A stretch of 36,526 bases of DNA from Oscillospiraceae bacterium (lineage in GTDB: Bacteria; Bacillota; Clostridia; Oscillospirales; Oscillospiraceae). The stretch spans positions 1 through 36,526 of the forward strand of contig JAEETX010000019.1 in the NCBI GenBank assembly GCA_016286665.1, read 5' to 3'. The notes under the pieces are model-generated. The model was not told the origin of the DNA, ran no database searches, and saw nothing but the letters and a program-made list of their open reading frames with translations. Of the stretch, positions 15,441 through 24,296 are shown one piece after another; the first letter of the stretch is position 1, and each line of letters opens with the position of its first letter. The position numbers were made by a program, and so were the translations under genes.

Positions 15441-18400
15441 TTACGCTGCCACGGCGTTGGCGTTGACCCGGTCGATCACCTGGCGGATGCCCGCCCAGAC
15501 GGACAGGTCCGTGAATACCTCCACGATGCTGCCCTGGTCGGTGAAGGGCGTCTCCTGCAGCACGGATAAATCCTTCATCATGCCGTTGTGAACGATGTAT
15601 TCCACGATCTGGTTGACGAAATAGATCTGGCGGCTGTCCAGGTTCACGTCGTTCAGAAACTCCGCGAAGGCGGCCTTGGCCGCGTTCATGTCCAGCCCCA
15701 CGATCTCCCGCACGAACTCGCCCAGGGGCTTGGAGCCGTACTCAGCCTCATACTCCTGCCGGGTGCCGACCTCGCTCCAAAGGATACGCTCCAGCACTCT
15801 GACATCCTCACCGGTCAGGGGAACATTGCCCTTGAGCTTGGCGATCACGGCGTTGTCCTGGTGCTGCCGGACATAGAACTCCGCCTTGGCCTTGTAATTC
15901 TTCAGATCGTCGTTTTCCAGCTCCGATTCCTTCCACTCCACGGAGAGGACCTCGTCGTCGAAATCCGTATCATAGATGATCTTGCCGGTCGGGATGTACT
16001 TCATCAGGTCCCGCAGACTTTCGCGGATGTGCTCAAATTCGCCCACCCCCGCGTTGTCCAGATAATCCGTATGCAGGATCTTGTCGATCAGCTCCGCCTG
16101 CATCATGATCTCCGGGATATTGGCGACGCTTGCCACGGCGGAAACCTTTTTCAGCAGGTCATGCCGCGCCCGGCTGTACTTCTTCCCCGCCAGATAGGCC
16201 AGCTCGATGCCGTACATCAGTGCGTCGAAGCGCAGCGCTTTGGCGTCGTCCGCATCCGGCTCGATCAGCGGGGCCAGCTCCTGCCGCATGAGCAGGGTGT
16301 CCTCATAGGTGAGGGCGCTGTAATTGTCGGGATCGGCATACAGCTCCACATATTTCAGATGCTGCTTGACCGCGAAGTTGTCGCGGTTGAGTTCCCCCAC
16401 CTTGGCGGCCATGTCGTCCACCAGCGACTTGCGGAACGCGATCAGCTCCGGCGTCTGATAGTTGAGATCCTGCAGCTTGAAGGCGATCTGTGCCTTGAGG
16501 TGGAAGATGGCGCCGGACAGGGCGATCATGTTGGCGGTGGGCTTCCCCTTGTTCATGCGGAAGAATTCGAAATTGCCGCAGAAATCGAAGATATAGAATT
16601 TGTCCTTGTCCGCGCCATCGATCAGTCCCGGACACAGCCGGGTGCCCCGGCCGATTATCTGCCAGAACTTGGCCTTGCTCATGACCTTCTTGAAAAAGAC
16701 CAGGTTCAGCACCTCCGGCACGTCGATGCCGGTGTCCAGCATGTCCACGGAGATGGCGATCTGCGGCAGCTTGTTCGGCTCGGAAAACTCGTCGATGGCG
16801 CTCTGGGCATAGGTCATATAGTTGTCGATGACCTTGGCCCATCCGGTCAGATGGGGGTACTCCCTGCCGAAGACCTCCAGGATCTTTTCAGCGTGGGTGT
16901 GGTTCTTGGCGAAGATGATGGTCTTGCCGATCTTATTGCCGTAGTCGATCCGGATGCCGTGGGTCATGAGGATATGCAGCACCTCGCGGATGGTGTCCTC
17001 GTTGAAGATCCACTCGTTGAGCGCAGAGGAGGCGATGCTCTCCGGCAGCTCGCCGTTTTCGTCCTCGAAGGTGTCCTCATAGGCCTCCCGGTCCGCCTCG
17101 GAAAGCTCGTCGTAAACGATGCCCTGCTGGATGAATTTCAGCGTGGTCTCCACGGAGAGGAAATCCACCAGGAACCCGTCCTGCACCGCCTGGGCCAGCT
17201 CATAGCCATAGGTGGGCACGCCGCTCTCCAGCTCAAAGATCTCATAAGTATTCTTGTCGATCTCGTCCTTGGGCGTAGCGGTCAGGCCCACCAGGGGCGC
17301 GTCGAAATAGGTGAAGATATCCCGGTATTTGTTGTAGATGGAGCGGTGGGCCTCGTCGCAGATCACCAGATCGAAATGACCGCAGGAGAAGAGCTTTCCC
17401 TCCTCGTCCTGCACGGTGTCGATGCAGTTCATCATGGTCTGGTAAGTGGAGAACACGCCGCGGGCCTCATAATTATCCTTCTCCTCGCATAGGTTCGTCA
17501 CCGAGAGGTCGGGCAGGAGGTTCACAAAATTGCGTTTGGCCTGAGTGACCAGGGAATTGCGGTCCGCCAGGAACAGCACGTTCTTGATCCAGCCCTGGTC
17601 CATCAGCACCTTCACAAGGGCAATGACCGTGCGCGTCTTGCCGGAGCCGGTAGCCATGACCAGCAGCGCCTTGCGGCGGTTGCGCTGCCCGAAGCTGTCG
17701 CAGACCGCCTTGACGGCCGCCTCCTGGTAGTAGCGCCCTGCGATGGCCTTATCCACCACGACGTTTTTGAGGCTGGAGCGCGTGCGCTGGAGGTTGAAGT
17801 GCTTTTCCAGGTCCCGCTTGGACCAGATGGCCGCGACCTTCCGCTCCGGATATCGGTTGTCCACAATGCGGGTCTCGAAGCCGTTGGTAAGGAACACCAC
17901 CGGGCGGCGGCCCTGCCTCTTTTCGATCAGGTCGGCGTAGAGCTTGGCCTGCTGGCGGCCCTTGGCCGCGTCCGTGCAGGTGCGCTTGGCCTCGATCACG
18001 GCGAGGATGCGCCCGTCGTCCCCCAGCAGCACATAGTCGGCATAGCCCACCTCAGACTTGTTGGGCATGCCGGGGATCTCATATTCGTTCAGCCAGTTCT
18101 TGCCCTCGGTCCAGCCCGCGTCCGTGAGCATGGCGTCGATATAGAGCTTGCGGGTCTTGTATTCGCTCAGCTCCAGGGGCTTCGGGACATAGGTCTGCTG
18201 CTGTTCTTCCCGCCGGGCGGTGAGCTCGGCTTTGAGGGCGGCGTTTTCCGCCATGAGGGCCGCAAGGTCGATTTCCGACTCCCTTAGCAGGGTATCCCCT
18301 CCGTGTTCGTCAACAGCCGAGGCCGCCTCCCCTTGAATGGGGTTCAAGAGCGCCGGGTCAAAGGCCCGCTCCTCGTAGCTCTCCCCATAGCAGTAGGCCA

Positions 18401-18761
18401 CGAAGTCCAGGAATATGTAGAGGTTTTCCAGGCACAGCGCCGCCTGTTCGCGGGAGATCCGGCTCCCCGCGTGGGCGGCGGTGTTGCCCAGCTTGCGGAT
18501 GAAGTGCATCCGGCGCAGGAGATTTTCACCCGCCACGTCCCGGAATTCGTCCGTGCTCATGAGGCTGACCAGCTTATCGTCCCAGGGCAGCACAAGCTCG
18601 CCGTCCACGGAATACATCCATTTGACGGCTGCCTCCATGGCCCGGCGGCAGTTCAGCACGCAGGCCGCCGGGTCGATCTGATAGATCTTCTCCGCCGAAA
18701 CCGCCACCTCTGCAAAAGAGGCGAACTTGGGTTCGGAGAGGAATATGTCAAAGTTGGTCAT
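15441..18761 (-). CDS. hsdR: Type I restriction enzyme R subunit (EcoEI-like HsdR)
   Basis: A 1106-residue motor and nuclease subunit that cuts unmodified DNA after ATP-driven translocation. In order: an N-terminal DUF4145 module (about residues 20-125, with IRKLGNTAAHAG), an HSDR_N nuclease domain (GYADYVLLGDDG and VIEAKRT near 257), a superfamily 2 helicase (MATGSGKTRT near 368, ICDEAHRS near 469, LTATPKDE near 494, SVDMLDTGIDVPEV, IIGRGTRLCPG near 703), and an EcoEI-type C-terminal domain. The start has GGGAGG seven bases upstream. It is the last gene of the island operon, 201 bases after orf250. No disruption is visible. Confidence 0.95.
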   Translation of the reverse strand: MTNFDIFLSEPKFASFAEVAVSAEKIYQIDPAACVLNCRRAMEAAVKWMYSVDGELVLPWDDKLVSLMSTDEFRDVAGENLLRRMHFIRKLGNTAAHAGSRISREQAALCLENLYIFLDFVAYCYGESYEERAFDPALLNPIQGEAASAVDEHGGDTLLRESEIDLAALMAENAALKAELTARREEQQQTYVPKPLELSEYKTRKLYIDAMLTDAGWTEGKNWLNEYEIPGMPNKSEVGYADYVLLGDDGRILAVIEAKRTCTDAAKGRQQAKLYADLIEKRQGRRPVVFLTNGFETRIVDNRYPERKVAAIWSKRDLEKHFNLQRTRSSLKNVVVDKAIAGRYYQEAAVKAVCDSFGQRNRRKALLVMATGSGKTRTVIALVKVLMDQGWIKNVLFLADRNSLVTQAKRNFVNLLPDLSVTNLCEEKDNYEARGVFSTYQTMMNCIDTVQDEEGKLFSCGHFDLVICDEAHRSIYNKYRDIFTYFDAPLVGLTATPKDEIDKNTYEIFELESGVPTYGYELAQAVQDGFLVDFLSVETTLKFIQQGIVYDELSEADREAYEDTFEDENGELPESIASSALNEWIFNEDTIREVLHILMTHGIRIDYGNKIGKTIIFAKNHTHAEKILEVFGREYPHLTGWAKVIDNYMTYAQSAIDEFSEPNKLPQIAISVDMLDTGIDVPEVLNLVFFKKVMSKAKFWQIIGRGTRLCPGLIDGADKDKFYIFDFCGNFEFFRMNKGKPTANMIALSGAIFHLKAQIAFKLQDLNYQTPELIAFRKSLVDDMAAKVGELNRDNFAVKQHLKYVELYADPDNYSALTYEDTLLMRQELAPLIEPDADDAKALRFDALMYGIELAYLAGKKYSRARHDLLKKVSAVASVANIPEIMMQAELIDKILHTDYLDNAGVGEFEHIRESLRDLMKYIPTGKIIYDTDFDDEVLSVEWKESELENDDLKNYKAKAEFYVRQHQDNAVIAKLKGNVPLTGEDVRVLERILWSEVGTRQEYEAEYGSKPLGEFVREIVGLDMNAAKAAFAEFLNDVNLDSRQIYFVNQIVEYIVHNGMMKDLSVLQETPFTDQGSIVEVFTDLSVWAGIRQVIDRVNANAVAA

Positions 18762-18800
18762 GGGATAGCCTCCCTCTTTTTTACTGTTTTCTCTGTCTTT

Positions 18801-18947
18801 CTATTTAGTGGAGACTGAAAACACTTTCGGATACTGGTAGCCTAATTCCCAAGCCGCGGGGTTGATATTCAGAATTCTCTCCCCAGCGACTGCCGTGTCA
18901 GCGAAAGCAACATATTTCACTTGGAAGACGAATGGGCTGAAAATGTT
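18801..18947 (-). pseudogene. 48-codon coding-like remnant between orf250 and hsdR
   Basis: After a TAG at 18950-18948 a frame stays open to the TAG at 18803-18801 and reads NIFSPFVFQVKYVAFADT then AVAGERILNINPAAWELG and YQYPKVFSVSTK. The composition looks like the C-terminus of a real protein. No ATG occurs in frame; a GTG at 18920 has no good ribosome site. I do not recognise the family. It is most simply the tail of a gene lost by deletion inside the operon, or a very small gene. Confidence 0.35.
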
Positions 18948-18962
18948 CTAGATCACCAAAAG

Positions 18963-19715
18963 CTATCGAGCCAACAATTCCTCTGCTCGTTGAATTCCGA
19001 GTGGAGAAAGCCTACATACGCCTGCTTTGTATTCAATCAATCTCTTGCTGTGTAAATCCCGTAATATTTTTCTGAAATCCGAAATATTTTTGTATTCTAT
19101 CGATTCTTTAAGTTCGGTCTCATCCTGGCTATCTTTAACATAGAGTAAACACAGTATCTTATCCTTTGTCTTCATTCCAACGTCAAGTATGCGCAACATT
19201 GTTCCATTATCCCAAACAATTATCGTTTCTCGAATCATAATAGAATCAATACATTCTATTGCTTCATCAAACGATAACTTAGATGCCAGTCTGAACAATT
19301 CTGCGAATACCCATTTCATGTTGCTGAGTAACATAATTGCATCCATCTTGTTCGGATCAATTTCATTTTTATGAATCATCCCTCTCTTATTGCGTATACA
19401 GTACATCGCATAGAGAGCGCGCGGAATTATGATTCGATAGGATTCCGAAATAGACGAGGGATGGTTTTCCCAATCGAGTAGGACTCTTTCGTTGAAAATA
19501 CTCAGCTTGTTTGATAAAGGCGTGTATTTCTTTTCCGTTTGTAATTCTATCATTCTGCGCCCTATTTCGATAAATTGACCAACTTCATTTCCAAAATACT
19601 GCCAGTGTGCTTTCTTATACTCTGAGACAGCTTTTTCGTAGCTCTCCATCAAAGAATCAACCAGCTCAGCTGGATAAATGGCATTTAACTCTTTTTGAAT
19701 GTTACTTCTTGTCAT
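18963..19715 (-). CDS. orf250: HEPN-like protein with C-terminal winged-helix-like region
   Basis: I do not recognise a named family for this 250-residue protein. Residues 1-180 look all-helical and contain RIIIPRALYAMYCIRNKRGMIH; R108-N-x5-H115 fits the R-x4-6-H motif (Asn after Arg) of HEPN nucleases, many of which are RNase toxins or abortive-infection effectors. Residues 205-250 (DFRKILRDLHSKRLIEYK, then LSPLGIQRAEELL) resemble a winged helix. It overlaps orf191 by 14 bases, with AGAGGAA as ribosome site. Both genes are much more AT-rich than hsdR and hsdM, suggesting separate origin. RNase activity is an inference; it could equally be an accessory regulator of the restriction system. Confidence 0.75.
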   Translation of the reverse strand: MTRSNIQKELNAIYPAELVDSLMESYEKAVSEYKKAHWQYFGNEVGQFIEIGRRMIELQTEKKYTPLSNKLSIFNERVLLDWENHPSSISESYRIIIPRALYAMYCIRNKRGMIHKNEIDPNKMDAIMLLSNMKWVFAELFRLASKLSFDEAIECIDSIMIRETIIVWDNGTMLRILDVGMKTKDKILCLLYVKDSQDETELKESIEYKNISDFRKILRDLHSKRLIEYKAGVCRLSPLGIQRAEELLAR

Positions 19716-20277
19716 TAATCATTTCCTCTAGCAATGCTTTTGCGGCGTCTTCGCCAGGCTGAGTTAATTCCAGAGTCCAGGACTGGCCAGAGCCTTTTCT
19801 TACGAAATTCGTAAGTTCATTTTTAAAAGTTGAAGCGAAATTGGCGCTATCAAAACAGGCATGTTTTTCGCATAGTGGTATTAGTTCTTTTCCCTGAATT
19901 TTACCTCCTTTTATGTACAAAACAATTAAAGCGATATTCTTTGCTTTCTCGGATTTGTTTGCACCAGGAATCTTTTGCAGGATTGAGATTTCCCCATCCT
20001 CGGCATCTATATGATAAATCCCAGCTTTTAGATACTTTTCTTTTTCGTCATGAGTATTGCTGGTGTCCCGCTTCGTTTCTGCTTCATCCATAACCGAGTC
20101 ATTGATACTATCCAATTCAATTGGAGCACTCGTTCTTTTGCCTTTTTGTGGGGCAGAGAGATTCTTTTCTACAAATTCGAAAACTGTAGGCATAGTTTTT
20201 TCAACGAATTCTGCCGTCCCGGAGAGTGAGATAGTTCCCTCAAAAAGATTGATAATGACCGAAGTGTTGTTTTCCAT
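19702..20277 (-). CDS. orf191: unknown protein, likely partner of orf250
   Basis: A 191-residue protein of no family I can name. It has an N-terminal beta-strand-like block (SVIINLFEGTISLSGTAEFV) and helix, an acidic low-complexity linker (about 50-80), and a C-terminal block (about 105-190) beginning KAKNIALIVLYIKGGKIQG and ending SWTLELTQPGEDAAKALLEE, a pattern typical of winged-helix DNA-binding modules. A good AAGGAG site lies eight bases before the ATG. It follows hsdS by 44 bases and overlaps the orf250 start, as antitoxin-toxin pairs often do. AT-rich composition matches orf250 and hsdS rather than the GC-rich hsdM and hsdR. Confidence 0.75.
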   Translation of the reverse strand: MENNTSVIINLFEGTISLSGTAEFVEKTMPTVFEFVEKNLSAPQKGKRTSAPIELDSINDSVMDEAETKRDTSNTHDEKEKYLKAGIYHIDAEDGEISILQKIPGANKSEKAKNIALIVLYIKGGKIQGKELIPLCEKHACFDSANFASTFKNELTNFVRKGSGQSWTLELTQPGEDAAKALLEEMINDKK

Positions 20278-20321
20278 TTCTAAAGCTCCTTTGCAATTGT
20301 TCTTTATGTTTTTTCTTTGAC

Positions 20322-21488
20322 TTAACCAAAGTACTGCTGCATCAAACTGTCAAACAAAAGCTGCGTTTCGTCAAGGGACTTCTGGATGACAGATTTGGAT
20401 TTGTCGATCTGAGCAACGAAGGCAGCGAACTGAAGCTGAAGCTCCAACGGTGGAAGAATTGCTACAATTGCTCCAATACCGTCCTGACTTACTGTGTATT
20501 GACCAGCTGACGTTTTAATCTGGTTTCTAAGCTGACGCTTTCCATACTCACTATTTAGCAAAGCACTCGCAAATGGGCCATCAAGAGCATTGTCATTGAA
20601 GTGTACCCGGATGATATGATCGTTATGAAACACCGGTTCACCGATATCATAGAACACAGCACATCTTCCAACGTTATCAGGATTCCCATTTACTCTTGCA
20701 AAGAGGAAGTCTTTATCATTTAGCAAATACCTTTTCTTTTCTGCTTGTGTAAGAACAATTCTGTTCGGGTTTGAATAATCAATATAACCGTCCTGTAGTT
20801 CTACAAGCCGCATTACAATATTCCCATCTTCATCATTTCCGCGCCGTGCCATTCCGTTGTTTGCAGCAGTTATTACATCAGAAAGGGGCTTCTTTCTCCA
20901 GCCTTTCGGATTAGTCTCAGGATCCCCGAACATCTCGACAAATCGGGCTTTGATCAGATCGTCAAGAGCGGAAAGCTGCTGCTTCCTGTAACCAATTACC
21001 TTCTTTGCTTTGTTTACTACCTTGAGGATAGTCTTCTGCTCTTCAAGAGAAGGAAGTGGCACTGTAAACTCCAGCAATGTTGGTGTAGGCAGGCTTCTTC
21101 TGCGAGCCGTTGAGCCTCTAAGCTTTGCCTTATAATAGGCAATTGCTCTTTCGCAGCGAAGCGCATTTTCAAGGAACTCCGGGATTATTCGGGACTGATC
21201 AATATCCCAGATTCCATAAGCTGGACTTACAATCCCAGCATCCACAATTCGCTGTGCAGCCAATACTCCTTCATCTATTGGAAAACTAACAACAAGCTGA
21301 TTCCTATAAACCACTTTGTAATCTGATTTATCTTTTGAGGCTATTTCCTTTTTGAACTTATCATCTTGAAAAACAAGCCCATTGTGCATCGTCATAGACA
21401 AAACAGGATAAGAATCGTTACCACATCTAATCGTTTTAGCAGGTTTTATAAGTGTTCCGAGGGTAACTAGATTAGTTGTTTTCAGCAT
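20322..21488 (-). CDS. hsdS: Type I restriction enzyme specificity subunit HsdS
   Basis: HsdS (388 residues) recognises the bipartite DNA target for both methylation and restriction. It has two target-recognition domains: the first (about 1-150) ends with a conserved helix including SLEEQKTILKVVNKAKKVIGYRKQQLSALDDLIKARF, and the second (about 175-350) ends with PPLELQLQFAAFVAQIDKSK and a matching helix. The start at 21488 lies 16 bases after the hsdM stop with GAGG upstream; the frame is open further upstream but that part overlaps hsdM. The low GC of this gene beside GC-rich hsdM fits the frequent exchange of specificity genes. It appears intact. Confidence 0.93.
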   Translation of the reverse strand: MLKTTNLVTLGTLIKPAKTIRCGNDSYPVLSMTMHNGLVFQDDKFKKEIASKDKSDYKVVYRNQLVVSFPIDEGVLAAQRIVDAGIVSPAYGIWDIDQSRIIPEFLENALRCERAIAYYKAKLRGSTARRRSLPTPTLLEFTVPLPSLEEQKTILKVVNKAKKVIGYRKQQLSALDDLIKARFVEMFGDPETNPKGWRKKPLSDVITAANNGMARRGNDEDGNIVMRLVELQDGYIDYSNPNRIVLTQAEKKRYLLNDKDFLFARVNGNPDNVGRCAVFYDIGEPVFHNDHIIRVHFNDNALDGPFASALLNSEYGKRQLRNQIKTSAGQYTVSQDGIGAIVAILPPLELQLQFAAFVAQIDKSKSVIQKSLDETQLLFDSLMQQYFG

Positions 21489-21504
21489 CCCTACAGACCT
21501 CAAT

Positions 21505-23007
21505 TTACAGCCCCAGGAGTTCCCGGAGCGAATCCATTTCAGCACTGATCTCCATTTCCAACTCGTCCAGTTTGGCCATGATCTCACTCGTGGGCGGATA
21601 CTCCGCCGCTTTGTACTCCGTCTGCTTGTATTTGTTGATGGAGAGGTCATAGCCATTGCCGACGATCTCGTCCTTCGGCACAAAGAAGCTCTGCTCCGTC
21701 CGTTTCCGTTCCTGTTCGGCATCCAACGCATGGAACCGAGCAATGATATCCGGGATATCGTTCTCCTTCGTCTCGCTGCGCTTGTCGTCCAGACTGTAGC
21801 CGTCGGCCTTCATATCGTAGAACCAGACCTTGTCTGTGCCGCCGTGGCCGGTCTTGGTGAAAACAAGAATGGCGGTGGACACGCCCGCATAAGGCTTGAA
21901 CACGCCGGAGGGCATGGAGATCACCGCCTCCAGCCGGTTGCCCTCGATCAGCTCCTTCCGGATGGCCTTGTGGGCCGTGGAGGAGCCGAAGAGCACGCCG
22001 TCCGGGACGATGCAGGCGCAGCGGCCGCCCACTTTGAGCATCCGCAGGAACAGCGCCAGGAACAGCAGCTCGGTCTTCTTGGTCTTGCAGACCTTCAACA
22101 GGTCGGCGGAGACGATGTCCGCATCCAGGCTGCCCTTGAAGGGGGGATTGGCCAGGATCAGGGAATACTTCTCCTTGTCCGGGTTCTGGTCGGACAGGCT
22201 GTCCCGGTATTCGATGAAGGGGTTATCCACCCCGTGAGTCATCATGTTCATGGCCCCGATGCGCAGCATGGTGCGGTCCATATCGTAGCCATGGAACATA
22301 TGGTTCATATAGTGATCCTTGTTCTGGCGGTTGAAGAAAACCTCCTGCTTGCGGTTTTCCTTGAGGTAGTCGCTCACCGCCACCAGGAAGCCGGAGGTGC
22401 CGCAGGCCGGGTCGCAGACGACTTCGTCCGCCCTGGGCTCCATCAGGTCCACCATCATGCGGATGATGTGCCGGGGCGTGCGGAACTGGCCGTTGAGACC
22501 GGCGGTGGAGATTTTGGACAGGAGGTATTCATACACGTCGCCCCTTGTGTCCGCTGTCTTTAGCTGGGCCATCTGCTCATAGATGCCATCCATGGCCGCG
22601 ACTACCTTATCCAGCAGCAGCGGCGTGGGGAGCTTGAAAATGGCGTCGCCCATATATTTGGAATAGGCGCTCTCCTTGTCGCCGTGGAGGTTCTTGATGA
22701 AGGGGAATACCCATTCCTGCACGGTGGAATACATCTTCCCGGCAGGGAAATCGTGGAACACGCTCCATTTGAGCTGGCTGCCGTCCACGGTGCGGTCTCC
22801 GATCTGCACTTCCCTGGCGAAGATGCTCTCATAGGGCAGGCCCAGCATGGCCGCTTCTTTGGCCCGGAGATTGTCCGCGTCGTCCAGGTCGTGGATGAAC
22901 ATGAGATAGGTCATCTGCTCGATGACGTCCAGGGGATTGGTCAGCCCGCCGGTCCAGAAGATCTCCCAAAGGCTGTCGATTTTGCTTTTCAGTTCGCCTG
23001 TAACCAT
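21505..23007 (-). CDS. hsdM: Type I restriction-modification methyltransferase subunit HsdM
   Basis: HsdM (500 residues) is the N6-adenine methyltransferase subunit. It begins with an HsdM N-terminal helical domain (to about 150), then the N6_Mtase domain with SAM motif [10 protein letters not shown] (about 199-208) and catalytic NPPF (about 284-287). Further family blocks are [16 protein letters not shown] and [21 protein letters not shown]-terminal coiled helix follows. The ATG lies three bases after the fic stop and its AAGGAG site is inside the end of fic, so fic and hsdM are translationally linked. No disruption is visible. Confidence 0.96.
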   Translation of the reverse strand: MVTGELKSKIDSLWEIFWTGGLTNPLDVIEQMTYLMFIHDLDDADNLRAKEAAMLGLPYESIFAREVQIGDRTVDGSQLKWSVFHDFPAGKMYSTVQEWVFPFIKNLHGDKESAYSKYMGDAIFKLPTPLLLDKVVAAMDGIYEQMAQLKTADTRGDVYEYLLSKISTAGLNGQFRTPRHIIRMMVDLMEPRADEVVCDPACGTSGFLVAVSDYLKENRKQEVFFNRQNKDHYMNHMFHGYDMDRTMLRIGAMNMMTHGVDNPFIEYRDSLSDQNPDKEKYSLILANPPFKGSLDADIVSADLLKVCKTKKTELLFLALFLRMLKVGGRCACIVPDGVLFGSSTAHKAIRKELIEGNRLEAVISMPSGVFKPYAGVSTAILVFTKTGHGGTDKVWFYDMKADGYSLDDKRSETKENDIPDIIARFHALDAEQERKRTEQSFFVPKDEIVGNGYDLSINKYKQTEYKAAEYPPTSEIMAKLDELEMEISAEMDSLRELLGL

Positions 23008-23010
23008 TTT

Positions 23011-24069
23011 TTACTCCTTCTCCCAGTTCCATGTGTAGGAGGTATAGCGGCCTCCGCCGATCTTGATGATCTCCCCGCTGCTCAGCATCTCCGTCAGCGC
23101 CCGCTCCACGGTCTTCTGGCTGACGTCCGGGCATTGGGCCATGATCTGCGCCTTCGTGATCCGCCCCGTGGTGGCCCGGATGATCTCCCGGACCCTGCCG
23201 GGCTTGGACAGGTGCTTTGTGACCAGCAGCGCCGCCCTGACGTCGAACTCCCGATAGGCCGCGATCACCACGCCCAGCATATAGCGGACGAAGGGCAGAT
23301 AGTCGCTGGCGGCCTCATGCCACCCCGCCGAGCTGTCCTGCAGGGCTTCGTAATAGGTCTCCTTGCTGTCCGCGATCAGCCGTTCGATGCTGATGTATTT
23401 CCCGACGAAATATCCGGCGCGGTAAAGGAGTAGCAGCGTGAGCAGGCGGCTCATGCGTCCGTTGCCGTCGTTGAAGGGGTGGATGCAAAGGAAATCCAGG
23501 ATAAACATGGGGATCAGGAGGAGCGCGTCCAGTTCCGGGTCTTCGGAGGCCTCCCGGAAGGCCCGGCAGAGGGTTTCCATGGCTTCCTGGGTTTCCCAGG
23601 CCGGGACCGGCTGAAAGCGAACGCGCTTCGTTCCGTCGGGCAGCTCCTCTGCGATCACGTTGTCTGCGTTCTTGAAGCTGCCGCCGATGGCGGAATTGCT
23701 GAATCTGTAAAGGTCCCGGTGCAGCTGCAGGATCATGCCCGGCCGGATGGGGATAAAGTCATAGTTTTCGTGGACGGTGTTCAGCACATCCCGGTAACCG
23801 GCGATCTCCCGCTCGCTCCGGCTCTTCGGCGTCGTCTTGTTCATCACGAGCTTTTTCAGCCGGTCGTCTGTGGTGATGATGCCCTCGATGCGGTTGGAAG
23901 CCTCCGTGCTCTGGATCCTCGCGATCTCCAGGAGTTCGAGAAGCGCTTCCTTCTGCGCTTCGGCAAAAAGGTTCTGCTGCCCTTTCATTTCGTGGATCTG
24001 TGCCAGATAAGACACGATCTCCGGCGTCAGCAGCTTCTGATATTCGGTTTTATAGTTCAGATTTCGCAT
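23011..24069 (-). CDS. Fic family protein with N-terminal inhibitory motif
   Basis: A 352-residue Fic protein, predicted to transfer AMP (or another nucleotide-derived group) from a nucleotide to a protein hydroxyl. The active-site motif [12 protein letters not shown] is intact near residue 195. S58-NRI-E62-G63 matches the (S/T)xxxE(G/N) inhibitory helix, here N-terminal, so the enzyme is expected to be self-inhibited. An N-terminal DUF4172-like or helical region and a C-terminal winged helix ([20 protein letters not shown]) complete it. I chose the ATG at 24069, preceded by GAGG; an upstream extension lacks a ribosome site. It heads the hsd operon and faces the divergent hipA-like gene. Confidence 0.92.
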   Translation of the reverse strand: MRNLNYKTEYQKLLTPEIVSYLAQIHEMKGQQNLFAEAQKEALLELLEIARIQSTEASNRIEGIITTDDRLKKLVMNKTTPKSRSEREIAGYRDVLNTVHENYDFIPIRPGMILQLHRDLYRFSNSAIGGSFKNADNVIAEELPDGTKRVRFQPVPAWETQEAMETLCRAFREASEDPELDALLLIPMFILDFLCIHPFNDGNGRMSRLLTLLLLYRAGYFVGKYISIERLIADSKETYYEALQDSSAGWHEAASDYLPFVRYMLGVVIAAYREFDVRAALLVTKHLSKPGRVREIIRATTGRITKAQIMAQCPDVSQKTVERALTEMLSSGEIIKIGGGRYTSYTWNWEKE

Positions 24070-24139
24070 CGATAATCCTCGACAAATCTTGTTATTTCCT
24101 ATTTTAGCTTTTTGGGTACGCTCCCATATTACCACAAAG

Positions 24140-24205
24140 GACGTCAACAGTCAATCCAATACAGTCATTTTCCGTTCATTTGACTATGTTGGATCCGTTG
24201 ACGTC
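24140..24205. promoter_or_regulatory. Inverted repeat between fic and hipA-like genes
   Basis: GACGTCAAC (24140-24148) and GTTGACGTC (24197-24205) are perfect inverted copies. Inside them ATCCAA (24154-24159) is mirrored by TTGGAT (24189-24194). The site is central in the 227-base divergent intergenic region, a position typical of an operator for both promoters. Confidence 0.6.
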
Positions 24206-24244
24206 TCTTCGATCATGCAGGGAACATAATACTTTTCTGTCGGC

Positions 24245-24273
24245 TTGAAGGCTGTTTCGGATTATGATAGGAT
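24245..24273 (+). promoter_or_regulatory. Probable promoter of the hipA-like gene
   Basis: TTGAAG (24245-24250), a 17-base spacer and TAGGAT (24268-24273), followed by the AGGAGGTG ribosome site and ATG at 24297. Confidence 0.55.
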
Positions 24274-24296
24274 AAAGATAAACAGGAGGTGATCGC

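Noticed and set aside
15588-17492. Long plus-strand open frame opposite hsdR
   Set aside because: Low-complexity Val/Leu/Asp/Glu composition with no start signals; antisense shadow of hsdR.
21489-21743. N-terminal extension of hsdS in the same frame
   Set aside because: The extension overlaps hsdM, is Arg/Ser-rich noise, and HsdS similarity begins at the ATG at 21488, which has its own ribosome site.
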